Assembly: GCA_949128115.1 (NCBI GenBank)
Contig: OX421964.1
Location: forward strand, 53,298,601 to 53,362,600
From: Anaspis maculata
Lineage: Eukaryota; Arthropoda; Insecta; Coleoptera; Scraptiidae
Length of the DNA stretch: 64,000 bases
Direction: 5' to 3'
The position numbers and the translations under genes were made by a program. Each line of letters opens with the position of its first letter. Within the stretch, counting starts at the first letter, position 1. A model generated the notes under the pieces. That model saw nothing but the letters and a program-made list of their open reading frames with translations, was not told where the DNA came from and did no database searches. Shown here one piece after another: positions 1-11,543 of the stretch.

Positions 1-1965
1 CGCCCCAGATCTGTATATCCTTTTTGCACCCCGATACCTCGAATAATCCAACAACACTGACACACCCCCTTACTGCTGGTACCCGGAGCGAACCGCACTC
101 CCCGCCCTCCCCTTGGTACACCACACTGGCTGAAGAGGATTCAAAGTAGTGTTACGAATTTGCTTTGGGTGCCTAGGTACCTACCTACTTTAATAATAAG
201 GAGGAACGTTCAAACACATATTGTTTCACTGTTTTATTGCTGCATATAGGTACTGCTAATTTACAAGTCACATGAATTGTCGTACGAGGTAAGTATTGCT
301 CTATTTGTTCTTCGCGAGCTTGCGAGCATGCAGGCATCAGGCACTTCATTATTCGCTCAGTATTCTGCGAGTCGATCCAGGTGAATAACTCATCTCGGTT
401 GTAGGGGCTCTTTGGTCCGGCGTTCACGACGTCGTTGATATCCTCTTCACCAGTTCACCACCACGGTGTAGGTATGGTCCCTCCCTCGGATGAGGAACTA
501 CATGTCCCAAATTATTCTGTTTTTCATGTATACTCACTAAATTACCAGAAAAATCACGATAAGAGCAGTTGAATTGTGCACACTTACCATATCTGTCAGT
601 TTTTTTCTGAAACGTCAACAACGACGCATTTACGGCAACTTGACGTCCATAGCTAACGTTGTCTTCGAAAAACTAGGTTTACTAAACGCAAAAATGACGC
701 AAAAAGACGCTTGACATCGGAACGTCGGACTGACATCTGCACCAAAATGGCTGACGAGTCAGCTACCCTTTTATAGTAGCTGTACTCCTGAATATAGCTA
801 CTCTATATAGGACAGCTGACTCGTCAGCCATTTTGGTGCAGATGTCACATTTGCGCACCCTGTCACGCGTTGTGGTGCGTGGATAATTAATAGCGGGAAA
901 TTTGAAAATGAATCGTCAACCTTGTCGTACGAGGTATCAGTTTTCAACTATGATGAGCTTCGCCTTGTCCATGAATGAATGCCGACAGCGGCGTGACCCC
1001 TCACCTAATTCCACCTACCTAGAGAATAAACTGCTGACTTGCACCCCCCAACCAGTGTCGGATTCGGCAGTTTTGCGCCCCGGGAATTCTGGGATCAAAA
1101 ATCACGCCCCAGATATCCGAGTTTTTCTAGTTTGTTTGTTTTGCACCCTCCAAGACCTTGCGCCCCAGATCTGTATATCCTTTTTGCACCCCGATACCTC
1201 GAATAATCCAAGAACACTGACACACCCCCTTACTGCTGGTACCCGGAGCGAACCGCACCCCCCGCCCTCCCCTTGGTACACCACACTGGTTGAAGAGGAT
1301 TCAAAGTAGTGTTACGAATTTGCTTTGGGTACCTAGGTACCTACCCACTTCAATAATTAGGAGGAACGTTCAAACACCTATTGTTTCACTGTTTTATTGC
1401 TGCATATAGGTAGGTACTGCTAATTTACAAGAATTACAAGTCACATGAATTGTCGTACGAGGTAAGTATTGCACTATTTGTTCTTCGCGAGCTCGTGAGC
1501 ATGCAGGCATCAGGCACTTCATTATCATTATTCCCTCAGTATTGTGCGAGTCGATCCAGGTGAATAACTCATCTCGGTTGTAGGGGCTCTTTGGTCCGGC
1601 GTTCACGACGTCGTTGATATCCTCTTCACCACCACGGTGTAGGTATGGTCCCTCCCACGACGGATGAGGAATGACATGTTCCAAATTATTCTGTTTCCCA
1701 AGTATACTAACTAAATACCAGAAAAATCACGATGAGAGCAGTTGAATTGTGCACACTTACCATATCCGTCACTTTTTTTCTGAAACGTCAACAACGACGC
1801 ATTTACGGCAACTTGACGTCCATAGCTAACGTTGTCTTCGAAAAACTAGGTTTACTAAACGCAAAAATGACGCAAAAAGACGCTTGACATCGGAACGTCG
1901 GACTGACATCTGCACCAAAATGGCTGACGAGTCAGCTACCCTTTTATAGTAGCTGTACTCCTGAA
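1..1965. repeat. Tandem direct duplication, two ~800-bp units
   Basis: Positions 1-792 and 1161-1965 are near-identical direct repeats with a period of about 1160 bases. Both begin CGCCCCAGATCTGTATATCC and end near TAGCTGTACTCCTGAA. The first unit is cut by the window edge, so the true repeat is longer. The spacer at 793-1160 shares short pieces such as CGCCCCAGAT with the units. Several small open frames in the two units mirror each other; I regard them as chance frames inside the repeat. The function is unknown. Confidence 0.85.
732..846. repeat. Short inverted repeat at the end of duplication unit 1
   Basis: The arms 732-764 and 814-846 are perfect or nearly perfect reverse complements (GACATCTGCACCAAAATGG at the left, its complement at the right) around a 49-base loop. 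The second duplication unit at 1911-1944 has only one arm, so the two units differ here. It resembles a MITE terminus. Confidence 0.8.
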
Positions 1966-2633
1966 AATCGGCCATTTTGTAGAGGCTAATCAAACTGACT
2001 TTTATCACATCAACTAGAGTGTCACAAAGTTCATGTTTTCAATGACCCAGAAGATGGTAGTTTGCTCTGTTCGCTGTGTATATGGCTGTTCGGCCACCTA
2101 CTCTCGCATGGGAGCATCGGTTTTCACTGTTTTGGACTACCCTGAAGTGTTGATATCCCGTGAAGATCGAGCGCAGGAATGATCTGAACAACGGAAATCC
2201 TGATGGCTTTATCGAGCAAGTCGAAGAAATTATCTCAACAGAAAGTTCACAAGAGACTTGAAAGCTTGCGGAGAACACTTCTTGCGTGCGGTAGGTCGTG
2301 TGCTTCTTCTGCTTAATGGGCTATGAGTTGCTTGACTGAGAACGTTTCTGTACCCAACGCAAGTAGCCTACAAGGGCCTCCCGCGTTGTGTTTTTGCATC
2401 ATATCCAATGTGTAGTCGAGATTTTGATTCACCGGCTCAAATGGGTCACACTACAAACACAGCACCGCAAGTTTCTACTCGCGGCTGGGCAAACCATCGT
2501 CAGCAAGCGTCTTGCTGTAATTGCTTGACAACTTCGCCATGTCAGTCTTGATGTAAGTATGTGACAAATCTAAATCTCAGTCAGCTGTTTTTGATTAGCT
2601 CCTACAAAATGGCCGCCTCGTCGATACGACCTA

Positions 2634-2749
2634 TTGCGGCATTTTTAAAGTGGACGACAGTTGACAGATTTCTCAGGATTCTGGCCTGAACGTCGCATGA
2701 CAGCACGCCCAACTCGTTGACATTGTCGTCCACTTTATTTTGGCCGCAA
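2634..2749. mobile_element. ~116-bp MITE, family TTGCGG (copy 1)
   Basis: The terminal inverted repeats run about 33 bases, beginning TTGCGGCATTTTTAAAGTGG at the left and ending TTTATTTTGGCCGCAA at the right. A second copy with the same interior lies at 55566-55680. There is no coding capacity. The DNA from 1966 to 2633 before it shows no recognisable gene. Confidence 0.8.
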
Positions 2750-2786
2750 CCGTAACTGGTATGCTAAAAGTGTGGTATCGTCGCTA

Positions 2787-3285
2787 AAGGTGCGTTCAGT
2801 CAGCTTATTTAGTCGCTGTTTTAGTTTTAGTCGTTGTCGTAACAGAGAAGAGCGTTCATACAGCAAGATTTAGTCGTAAGAATTGACCAATAGGAGCTCG
2901 AATGATACTGCGCGAACCTTCATCTTCATACGGTCCGTGTTCATAATGGGTAGTATTAATATAAAAACTCGTAAAAAAATAAGCATAAATAAGTATTTGC
3001 TTACATTTATGAGGAGTACAACTCCTCTGAAATCGAAGCAAATGCTTATGCTATTTTTTTATTGATACATACAACCCATTATCATCACCATCATATGCTC
3101 ATACCTTATACCGGTAATTACGCAACCTGCAAGTCGGCATCATACGACAAAGTTCGGAATTCTTACGACTAAAATTAAAACTAAAACTCTCTATGAACGC
3201 CGCGCATATGACGCGTGCTTTCTACTTTCAAATTTACGACAACGACTACGACTAAAACTAAAACCAAGCTGACTGAACCCACCTT
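2787..3285. mobile_element. ~500-bp foldback MITE with AAGGTGCGTTCAGTCAGC ends
   Basis: The left end AAGGTGCGTTCAGTCAGCTT is mirrored at the right end (AGCTGACTGAACCCACCTT). The subterminal arms (AGTCGCTGTTTTAGTTTTAG against its complement) are also shared. Inside lies a further hairpin near 2966-3063. The termini match the 165-bp family seen at 15564, 17570, 32342 and 35131, so this is probably a longer, diverged relative. Confidence 0.75.
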
Positions 3286-3356
3286 AAAATATCCTGAATT
3301 TCCACTCAATGAACGGTGAAAGGTATCAAATAAGAGAAGCCGTCCCTGTAAATAAT

Positions 3357-3871
3357 GGGGTGTTCCACGGGTTTTGGGAAAAAATTAATTCAAATACTAC
3401 AGCCTTCGTAGAGCTCACATATTTTTTATTTGATTTTTTTGCGTTCATTTAGGCCTAGAAAAAAATTATTAGAATTTCGCGTGACGTCACGCATCCTGAG
3501 ATCAAGGTAGGTACGTTAACAGATGGCGCCAGATAAAGCTGAATTCCCAGATGCGAAGCGAATATTCGGACAGAAAATTTCGGAGCGAAATTTTATGTCA
3601 AAGTCCTCATACTGACCAATCAGAGCCCTCGAATTCAAAATTTGACATATAAAATCGCATTTTTTGTCCTAATATTCGCATCCAAGACTCCAGCTTCACC
3701 TGGCGCCATCTGTTAACGTATCTTGGTCTCAGGATGCGTGACGTCACGCGAAACTTTCATTTTTTTTCAGGGCCTAAATGAACGCAAAAAAATAAAATGA
3801 TAAATATGTGAGCTTAACGAAGGCTCCAGTATTTAAATTCATTTTTTACCCAAAACCCGTGAAACACCCCC
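3357..3871. mobile_element. ~515-bp palindromic MITE
   Basis: Almost the whole element folds on itself. The left arm starts GGGGTGTTCCACGGGTTTTG and the right arm ends CAAAACCCGTGAAACACCCC. Inner arm segments such as CGCGTGACGTCACGCATCCT and GTTAACAGATGGCGCCAG recur in inverted order. It has no open frame of note. Confidence 0.85.
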
Positions 3872-3879
3872 ATTGACAG

Positions 3880-4188
3880 TAGGGGAGACCGGGGCACTTT
3901 CGACACTTTTTCATTGAAGAGACTGTTTTCCAACAAATACATTTTTAAACTGACTAAAGTGTGTTTCTCATGAGAAATGCGGACTCTTGTCTTAATTTAT
4001 CGGGACTTTCAACCCTTATTGTTGTCACTCACTGTCGACTGAAAAGAAAACTGATTTTTATACTTGTAAGCACTTCAGAACACAGAAAAACTTTTTGCAA
4101 CGTTAGACACTTGGCACGGAAAGCTGCAAAGTGACCGAATAAATGGTTGACGATTTGGCCCGTGTCGAAAGTGCCCCACTCTCCCCTA
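3880..4188. mobile_element. ~300-bp MITE with TAGGGGAGA termini
   Basis: The ends TAGGGGAGACCGGGGCACTT and its inverted counterpart AAGTGCCCCACTCTCCCCTA flank about 250 bases of unrelated DNA. The element ends about 300 bases upstream of the TATA box of the PQ-loop gene. Confidence 0.75.
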
Positions 4189-4490
4189 ATTGAAAATGAC
4201 CTCAACTTGACGTCGGTTGACTTGATGCGCTCGACGCCGCCTTGACGGAAAAAAAGTGAGGTTAAATGCACAATCTGCAGGTGTCAAACTTTATCTTCCA
4301 TACAAGGCTTTATCGTGACAAACAACTGAAAAATGTGTGCAAAATAAATATTGTTCTCCCTTATATAATAACTGACACCCAGTGATTGCTACCGGGGAAG
4401 TGGGGAACGCGAACGCCGGCGCGATAACCTTTTCCTCCTCTTGGCATTTAATTTTGGGTTGACATTTGACAGTTGAGCGAACACAATTTC

Positions 4491-4524
4491 TATAAAATAT
4501 GGGCAACGCAATGTAAGTTCAGTT
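4491..4524 (+). promoter_or_regulatory. Core promoter of the PQ-loop gene: TATA box and initiator
   Basis: TATAAAAT starts at 4491 and an arthropod-type initiator TCAGTT lies at 4519-4524. Taking the initiator A (4521) as +1, the TATA box begins at -30, which is the canonical spacing. The implied 5' UTR is only 32 bases. The start codon at 4553 has a good context (AAAATGG). Two independent motifs at the expected spacing make this convincing without expression data. Confidence 0.7.
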
Positions 4525-4552
4525 CCTATCCCAGTTTCAGGCAGTGACGAAA

Positions 4553-4755
4553 ATGGATTGGGTGATATCAGACGAGCTGTCCCTGACTGTGGGTCATGTG
4601 GTGGGATGGGTGAGCGCTGGTGCCATGATCCTGGGTGGTGTCATCCCCTACATCCCCCAGTACAGACAAATTAAGAAATCTCAAGACGCGGAGGGCTTCT
4701 CCCTGCTCGTCTGCCTGGCCCTTTTGGTTGCAAATACTCTACGCATCATGTTCTG
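4553..4755 (+). CDS. SLC66A2: PQ-loop membrane protein, SLC66A2/PQLC1 type, exon 1
   Basis: First coding exon of a 249-aa multi-pass protein of the PQ-loop (SLC66) family, the group of seven-helix transporters that includes lysosomal cystine and cationic amino-acid exporters. SLC66A2 itself is a poorly defined endomembrane protein in vertebrates. The exon encodes a hydrophobic first segment, then the first PQ loop at residues 35-36 inside PYIPQYRQI, followed by DAEGFS and the LLVANTLRIMFW segment, all closely matching the animal SLC66A2 pattern. I start at the ATG at 4553; a GTG nine bases upstream in the same frame is not a plausible eukaryotic start. The exon ends TTCTG at a GTAAGA donor and splices in phase 2 over a 55-base intron. 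Confidence 0.93.
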
Positions 4756-4810
4756 GTAAGAAGACCCACTTTTCTTGATCCACGATGGCAAAACCGAAGT
4801 GACCTTCCAG

Positions 4811-4947
4811 GTTCGGCAAACACTTCGAGTATCCCCTTTTGATTCAAAGTATCATTATGAACATGACGATGTTCGTCATGATACACCTGTGCGTGCGGGT
4901 GAGGAACAGGAATCAGCTGATGCAGGCCAGACAACGGATATTCACAG
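4811..4947 (+). CDS. SLC66A2: SLC66A2/PQLC1-type protein, exon 2
   Basis: The acceptor CTTCCAG ends at 4810. The split TGG codon is restored and the frame continues FGKHFEYPLLIQSIIMN, a family hallmark in which vertebrates have a similar FESPLLWQS segment. The exon then gives a hydrophobic helix and a basic loop (RVRNRNQLMQARQRIFT). The donor is GTAGGT at 4948, phase 1. Compared with vertebrate proteins of about 270 aa, the loop after this exon is shorter: the next exon joins directly in phase without an extra exon being needed. Confidence 0.93.
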
Positions 4948-5917
4948 GTAGGTATGGATTTTGCAGCCTATTTATAGAAGGCCAATCAATACCTGAGTAA
5001 ATTTGAATCTGAACATAGTTAATTAGCCTTCCTTAGACAGTCCCTCTGATTGACCCTCCCAAACCATGTTCTTGCTACCCTTTCATCTGTGTACTTTGTA
5101 CCTCTAGCCACTAAATTTGAATACTTATAGGTTTTTGAAAGAGAACGTTTATTATTTAACTTTTTATTTTGGCAGCTAAACCGAGTGAAGTCGTCAGGTT
5201 GCTAAAATCTAAGCCTCCCCGCTCTTCTCACACTATTTGTGGTAATTTGCTTGCACGCCATGCTTTTCCTTTAACTTAAAGATTTTAATGAACCAGTGAT
5301 TCAAGCATTACCTGAAAATTGTCCTTAGATTTCTAATGTCTCCATCATTAATATGTATAATCTCTGAGCTAACTACCTAACACATTTTTATATCAACAGT
5401 GCTGTAGGTTTGAAAGAAATGACCAAATTTATTGTTCAAGTAATGCACCTACTTATACTTCTTAATGTTGACAGTCTGGTAGTGCTTTAATCAGCTTGAC
5501 TTATCTTTTCTATTTTCACCATTAATACCATATTATTATTCAGTACTAACGTGGTTTATCACTCAGTAGAGGTCATTGGGGTTTATTTTGGTATATTGTA
5601 CATAAAAGAAGCTATTCTACTATTATCTCCTTTCTATTTATTGCTTCTTTGTAGTGGTAAAATTAATGAATAAAACGACCATTGTATTCAGCTGATATTG
5701 ATTAGAGCATTGTTTAGGAATCGCCTGTGGCTCTGGATTCATAGGCATGGACCTATATGAAGGCAGGAATTGAAGATTATATTAAATGTAAAAATTATAA
5801 CATTTTGGTGGTTCAAAAACTGTTCAAGAGTATATTTTTGTTTGTTTTTTTTTTATATAAAAATGACAGGTACCAACTATTAAGCAAGTTCCACCAAAGA
5901 ATATAATCATGAAATAG

Positions 5918-6042
5918 CTATAGTGTGTTCAACCCTAGTGTGATTCTAGTTGGTTGGGAGTCTCGCTGAGTGACGCGTTTGGAAAAGAGAAATTCGGCAA
6001 ATCATAGCTCACTAGAATCACACTTGGGTTGAACGTACTATA
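5918..6042. repeat. Small hairpin element, ~125 bp
   Basis: The arms TGTTCAACCCTAGTGTGATT and its complement (AATCACACTTGGGTTGAAC) lie about 70 bases apart, flanked by CTATAGT and ACTATAA. It is consistent with a tiny MITE. Confidence 0.7.
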
Positions 6043-6161
6043 ATTGGGGATTAACTTTGATGAGATTTAGCATAGTAGCCAATGAAGAACCCAATTTTTA
6101 ACTGTCAGTCAACTGGCTTTGGCATCGACCTAGAATTTACCCAAAAAAATCCCCAATTAGC
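6041..6161. repeat. Short inverted repeat, AATTGGGGATT ends
   Basis: AATTGGGGATT near 6042 and AATCCCCAATT near 6149 face each other across about 100 bases, directly abutting the previous hairpin. Only the ends are inverted. From 6162 to 6667 I see no gene or repeat of note. Confidence 0.45.
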
Positions 6162-6667
6162 TATTTTATGATTAAATTTTTTTGTGCTTCTGGGCGTTAG
6201 GTATTTACCAATACAATAATTATTCTCAATACATTTCATGTAAATTGTGAAATTTTCAATCCTGCGAGAGTCGAAAAAGCCTTTTCTAGATGCAATTTTA
6301 TGATGCCGCAAAGGCAATAATTATGCCAAAAATGCTTTGGAAAAAATCAATTGAGTAATTTCTACTGACGGCAATAGGTCACGGGAACATAACGTCGCCT
6401 TGGTACCCGCTATGGCAACGTTGCAAGTATGCCTGACGTGGCAAAATCGCAATGCGCATTCTTTTCGACGTTAAATTGACAAGATGCTTGCGTAAGCGCA
6501 TGACAGGGTGCCAAGGTAACACTGTAGAGATTCGTTTGTTTTTAACATTACTCAGACAAATCTTGAGTTTAGCACAATTAGTTTTTTTTTATATATATAA
6601 AACAGCAATTGTCCAATAAATTATCTATATAATTTATAACAACTAAAGAAAATTGTATTAACAAGTA

Positions 6668-6787
6668 CCGTGTGATCCAAACCATTCCGAACTGGGGTAG
6701 GCTGTGCCCTGGCGAAAAGCAGCTTTACATCCCGGAATTTGACCATATCACAGCCTACCCCAATTCGGAATGGTTTAGATCACACGG
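6668..6787. mobile_element. 120-bp MITE with 39-bp arms
   Basis: Left arm CCGTGTGATCCAAACCATTC and right arm GAATGGTTTAGATCACACGG are near-perfect complements over about 39 bases, continuing through the GGGGTAGGCTGTG segment. There is no coding content. Confidence 0.85.
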
Positions 6788-6965
6788 CACTAGTGAAAAT
6801 AACATTATATCATATACCCATCTTTGGGACGCCATTTTTGTTCCCGCGACCTATTTTTTTTCCAAAAGCATTTTGGGACTTCTCTAAATGATCTAAAGCT
6901 ACTCATCTTGAATGGTTCTTGAAGCGCCAGGTTTATTAGAGATAGCCCAGTCATTATGGCCCTAG

Positions 6966-8123
6966 ACCTTGAATGAATTAGTTGCAAGCTTTGGATACGG
7001 GTCCTATGTATCATGAAAAATAACATATCTAAATTCTCGGTCCAGGAAAAAAATTTATGGGCCCCAAGGGCTCGATTCGTGAAAATCGGCCATTTTTCTT
7101 GGATAACTCGTAAACGGCGATTCTACGACCAAAATATCTTGTAATTAAATTGAAGAGCGTTGAATTTTGAACAGAATGATGCTACCGCGATTGCGTGCAA
7201 TCAACTGTTACCGAAATACAGTCTTCGAAAGTCCACCCTGAAAATCGCTCGAATTTGTCAGCTGAATTTTGGCCGTTGAACTGCAGGTTCTCACTCATAT
7301 GCACACACCGTGTAATGTCCCTTCGTTTCGGTTTTTTTGAGTGCGCATGTCCGGCGCGAATTTCATAGTTTCGTACACCGATATTGAAAATTAACACTAG
7401 AAAATATTGTAGGGCACCTGAAATTCCACAAATAATTTGGTTGAATGTTAGATACCATTTTTTATATTCAAAGAAAATGTTTCATTGAAATTCAGTTCAA
7501 TGATCATTATTTTGTAGAAGTTCAGGAACAACGAAAATGGCAACAGCGCTCAAGACAACAAGACATCGGCGCCAACTGTCACTTGTGACAATTATTAAAC
7601 ACTTCTCGTTTCTACCTGACCTACATTTCATTTGCTCATGTTTTGACGAAAGAACACAACTTGTTGAAAATGGCTGTACCGAGAAGGAAGTTCAAATAAG
7701 CTACGGAGAGATGCATTTACGGTATGTTAAAAGTGACAGCCAGGAACCAGTAGTTGATCAGGCGGCTAGACAGAGAATGCAGCGTTGCCATTCAACTGAC
7801 AGGTGTACGAAAGTTTTCAAAATTTGGAGCCTTCAAGCATGCGCACCTGCCCAAACGAAGTAGCCTATACACAGGAATTGCTGTGACATCATTTTGTTCG
7901 AAATTTGATACTTTTTAATTTGACTACAAGATATTTTGGTCGTAGAATTACCGTTTACGAGTTATTCAAGAAAAACTGTCGATTTTCACGAATCGGACGC
8001 CTTAGGGCCCCATAAAGAATTTTCCTGGACTGAGAATTTCCGAGAATTTTGATATGTTGTTTCTCATGATACATAGGACCCATAACCAAAAATTCAGCCT
8101 GTAACTAATTTATTCAAGGTTTA
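6966..8123. mobile_element. ~1.16-kb element with long inverted arms
   Basis: The left arm (about 6966-7146) and right arm (about 7922-8123) are inverted copies at moderate identity. Shared pieces include GGGTCCTATGTATCATGA, GATTTTCACGAATCG and GACCAAAATATCTTG. The 775-base interior holds only short open frames, including one of 108 aa at 7537-7863 that resembles nothing I know. It looks like a non-autonomous DNA transposon with subterminal arms. Confidence 0.7.
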
Positions 8124-8231
8124 GGCGATTTTCGAAAGCACAAAAACTTTCCCTTAGGTCAAGTATGGTCCAAGAACTCCTACCAAACCATACTTCAGTT
8201 TCATTGTACCACTCAAATAGGAGTCACTTTA

Positions 8232-10925
8232 TTGTGAATCTTGATGGCATTGGTCGCCATGTTACTTTCATTCTACATGCTTGAAAAAATCATTTCTTCA
8301 GGAGGACAGAAAAATTACTTAGAATTTTTTTGTATGTATATACCTGCAGAGGAAGCAGAGTTGGCATGTTTTGTGTCTTTACCCGTTATTTAGCATTCCC
8401 ATTTATCGAGTAATTTTTCTTGAATTTTCAGTTTTTGGCTGATTGGTACGCTAAGAAGTAGGTATTTTTTAATATCCAGTTCAGACGTACTTTTCTCATG
8501 TCCACATTATTGAAATGGTCAACAGTAATGGATAAACTGAATTATTTTCTAAACATTATGTCGAGACAATCAACTCTAAACCGCGCATGGAGAGTTCACG
8601 AAACATTTTTCTTTCAGCCGGTCGATTTGCAATGCCTACTACTCCGGTTAAGTAGAACTAGCCCAGGCGCCGCCGCCAGGGAGCAAAAATCAGCTCAATA
8701 AGGAAATAATTGTTTCCTGGCTGGAAACTAGCTTAAAACGATCTGTGTGGCTTAGGTTTTGACATACTAATTTCCCCCCTTTCGGAAATGTCGGCGTCAT
8801 GTCGCCATCATCAACAAGAAGTGCACCAGCGTGTTTTTTGACGAATATCTTGATTTTGGGCCATCTGACAGCAAAAGATGTAAGAAGTCATTTTGAAACC
8901 AATGAAATTCCCTACGGAATAGTTTTTAAATGACCTTTCTGCGACCTATGGTTTTTGAGGTAGAGCTTCTGGAAGCGAGAGGCATTGTCGTAAAAGCTCC
9001 ATGGCCACTTGACTCGAAAAACTAAAATGTCGATGTGACAAAAAAATATCAAAATAAGATTTCTCGAGAATCCTTTATGCTATAGTTGCGGTGATAGTCT
9101 TAAACTCTTTCTCTTGAACCGTTGATTACGAATATAGAAAAGCCAAAAACGTTACATTGTACATATAAAGGGTGTACTAAGGGAATCAAATCAGATCAGA
9201 GAAATTTTACATATTTCTTCGATTTAGCCTATATGCGACACTCTAAGCACCTAACACGAGTCCAATATCAATATGGATCTGCTCTATAAGCTTCACTTGA
9301 TAAACTAAAGAAGTGGTCAGCTCTCAGCTTTACTGTAAAATGTTTTGAAGGTCCTCTGAAATCATCAAAATATTAAAGGTTTACAGTACATTATTCTGTG
9401 ACAGTACTAAGGAATGTATATAACAGTATATTATATACCAAGGGACCAAAGTGAATTTTTAATTTGAGGATTTGGACCCAAAGGGTCCTCGAGCAACAAA
9501 CTTCACCCAAAGGATAAAAAATTCATTTTGGTTCCTTGGTATATAATATACTGTTACATACATTTCTTGCTACTGTAAATTTTGATGATTTCAGAGAGCC
9601 TTCAAAACATTTTACAGGAAGGCTGTGAGCTGACCACTTCTTAGGTGTATCAAGTGAAGCTTACATAGCAATGCATATCGATATTGGACTCGTGATAGGT
9701 GCTTAGAGTTTCGCATAGGCTAAATCGAAGAAATATGTCAAATTTCTCTGTTCTGATTTGATTCCCTCAGTACACCCTGTATATGTACAATGTGACGTTT
9801 TTGACTTTTCAATATTCGTAATCTACGGTTCAAGAGAAAGAGTTTAAGACTATCACCGCAACTATAGCATGAAGAATTCTAGAGTAATCTCATTTTGAAA
9901 TTTTGTTTGTCACATCGACATTTTAGTTTTTCGAGTCAAGTGGCCATGGAGCTTTCACGACAATGACTCTCGCTTCCAGAAGCTCTATCTCAAAGACCAT
10001 AGGTCGCAGAAAATTGATTGAAAAACCAAACTGTAGGGAATTTCATAGGCTTCAAAATGACTCCTCACATCTTTTGCTGTCAGATGACCCAAAATTAAGA
10101 TATTCGGCAAAAACCACGCTGGTGCACTTCTTGTTGATGATGGCGACATGACGCCGACATTTCCGAAAGGGGGGAAACTAGTATGTCAAAACCTAAGCTA
10201 CATATATCGTTTTAAGCTAGCTTCCAGCCAGGAAACAATTATTTCCTTATTGTTTTCCTTGGCGCCTGGGCTAAACGCTGACCACCGGCATACTAAACTA
10301 GTAGGTAGGAAAACAGCCAAAACAAATTCAAAACTGACCAAAGTTCTGAGATAATTATGTCATGCGTAGCCAATGGACCTTTTCAATGAAGGCGGTCTCT
10401 CTCGCACGATTTACGTCACAGCCCCCACATGTACTCAGTGTGATGCCGCGCACTTCATAACGAACAGTTTCCCTTGGAGATATTAGGCGCCGTTATAGCT
10501 AGACACCACCAGCTGCGCGGTACGAGCGCGCACGCATCTGTCTCTCTCTTCTGAAAAGGTCCATTTAAGTCAGTCCTCAAAAAGCTTGAATGCTGCTTGA
10601 ATTTGTTGAAGCTGTTCTCCTGCTAGTTCAGTCCGCCGATTCTCAGCGTTTCCCCTAGTAGGCATCGCAATTCAACCGATTGAAACAAAAATATTTCGTG
10701 GACATTCTATGCGTGGTTTAGAATTGATTGTCTCGACCTAATGTTCAGAAAATAGTTAAGTCTATCCATTTCTGATGATCATTTCGATAAAGTCCATTTT
10801 GACATTGAAAAAAGTATATGTACCTACGTCTGAATTGGATGTTGAAAAATACCTACTTCTTGGCGTAGGTACCAATCAGCCAAAATTTAAAAATTCAAAA
10901 AAATGACTTCATCAATCATCAAATG
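8232..10925. mobile_element. Nested giant palindrome, ~2.7 kb (foldback element)
   Basis: The outer arms are 8232-8662 and 10607-10925 (inverted; for example GTCGAGACAATCAACTCTAA against its near-complement around 10720, and the segment TTTTTGGCTGATTGGTACGC). The inner arms of about 800 bases each are 8663-9461 and 9505-10275, highly similar and inverted, with a loop of only about 43 bases. A third, rearranged copy of the outer sequence lies at 57410-58612. The open frames in the arms are mirror images and not genes. Confidence 0.85.
10371..10566. mobile_element. 196-bp MITE with AATGGACCTTTTCA ends
   Basis: Terminal inverted repeats AATGGACCTTTTCA and TGAAAAGGTCCATT bound an unrelated GC-richer interior containing CTCTCTCGCACG and CTGTCTCTCTC stretches. 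It is inserted inside the right half of the larger foldback element. Confidence 0.7.
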
Positions 10926-11195
10926 CTCTATAGTTACGCTTTTTAATGTTGACCAATTCCACTATATCAATTCGTTTGCAAAATTTCAATTGTGCCTTTT
11001 TTGCTGTAAAAAAAAACAATTTATCACTTTGAACATTAGCAGAATTTAATATTAGCATCACAAGTCATTTATTGTTCATATCAGGGGTTGTTCATGCACC
11101 ATTTATTGTTCGCCTATTATTGTTCATTTTTTATTATTAGTCTTGTCAACTTTTGCTTGCTAAGGCAAAATAATTATAAATTTAGGAAGTAATTT

Positions 11196-11350
11196 TTTAA
11201 GGCTAAATTTCAAGTCCGATTTGCAACCCGCGATAAGCTGCGTCACCGGCGCAAGCCATCGATGTGCTCTGGCCATTGGCTGAAAGGGATCACGTGACTC
11301 TACTTGCGCCGCTGCACGGGTTGCAAGTTGGACTTGAAATTCAGCCCTAA
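11196..11350. mobile_element. ~155-bp MITE with AGGGCTGAATTTCAAG ends
   Basis: The arms TTAAGGCTAAATTTCAAGTC and GACTTGAAATTCAGCCCTAA, each followed inward by TTGCAACCCG or its complement, form an imperfect 35-bp stem around a GC-rich loop. It lies in intron 2, 190 bases before exon 3. Confidence 0.8.
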
Positions 11351-11543
11351 GACAGTATCAATAATAAAAAGTTTGTATTTTTGAACATTTGTAGACATTG
11401 ATTTAAATTTTTTTTAATGTGAAACATTCAAACAACTTTTGAACTCGTATTTTCTCAATAGTTACTTTTTTCACTAGATTGTTTTGCCTTAGCAGAATAA
11501 AGACTCTGTACTTGGCACAACATTAAAGACATTTTCTTTTCAG

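Larger units (their letters stand above)
4948..11543. other. Intron 2 of the PQ-loop gene, rich in foldback elements
   Basis: This 6.6-kb intron runs from a GTAGGT donor to a TTTTCAG acceptor. The first kilobase (about 4950-5900) is plain AT-rich DNA with no gene or repeat that I can recognise. The rest is dominated by inverted-repeat elements listed separately, including a 2.7-kb nested palindrome. About 10930-11190 and 11350-11540 are again AT-rich and featureless. Confidence 0.85.

Noticed and set aside
4512..4540. 28-base intron in the 5' UTR (GTAAGT to TTTCAG)
   Set aside because: Far too short for spliceosomal removal; the GTAAGT overlaps the promoter-to-initiator interval.
4544..4552. 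Start of the PQ-loop protein nine bases upstream at a GTG (adding three residues)
   Set aside because: A GTG start is not credible for a nuclear arthropod gene when an ATG in a strong context follows immediately.
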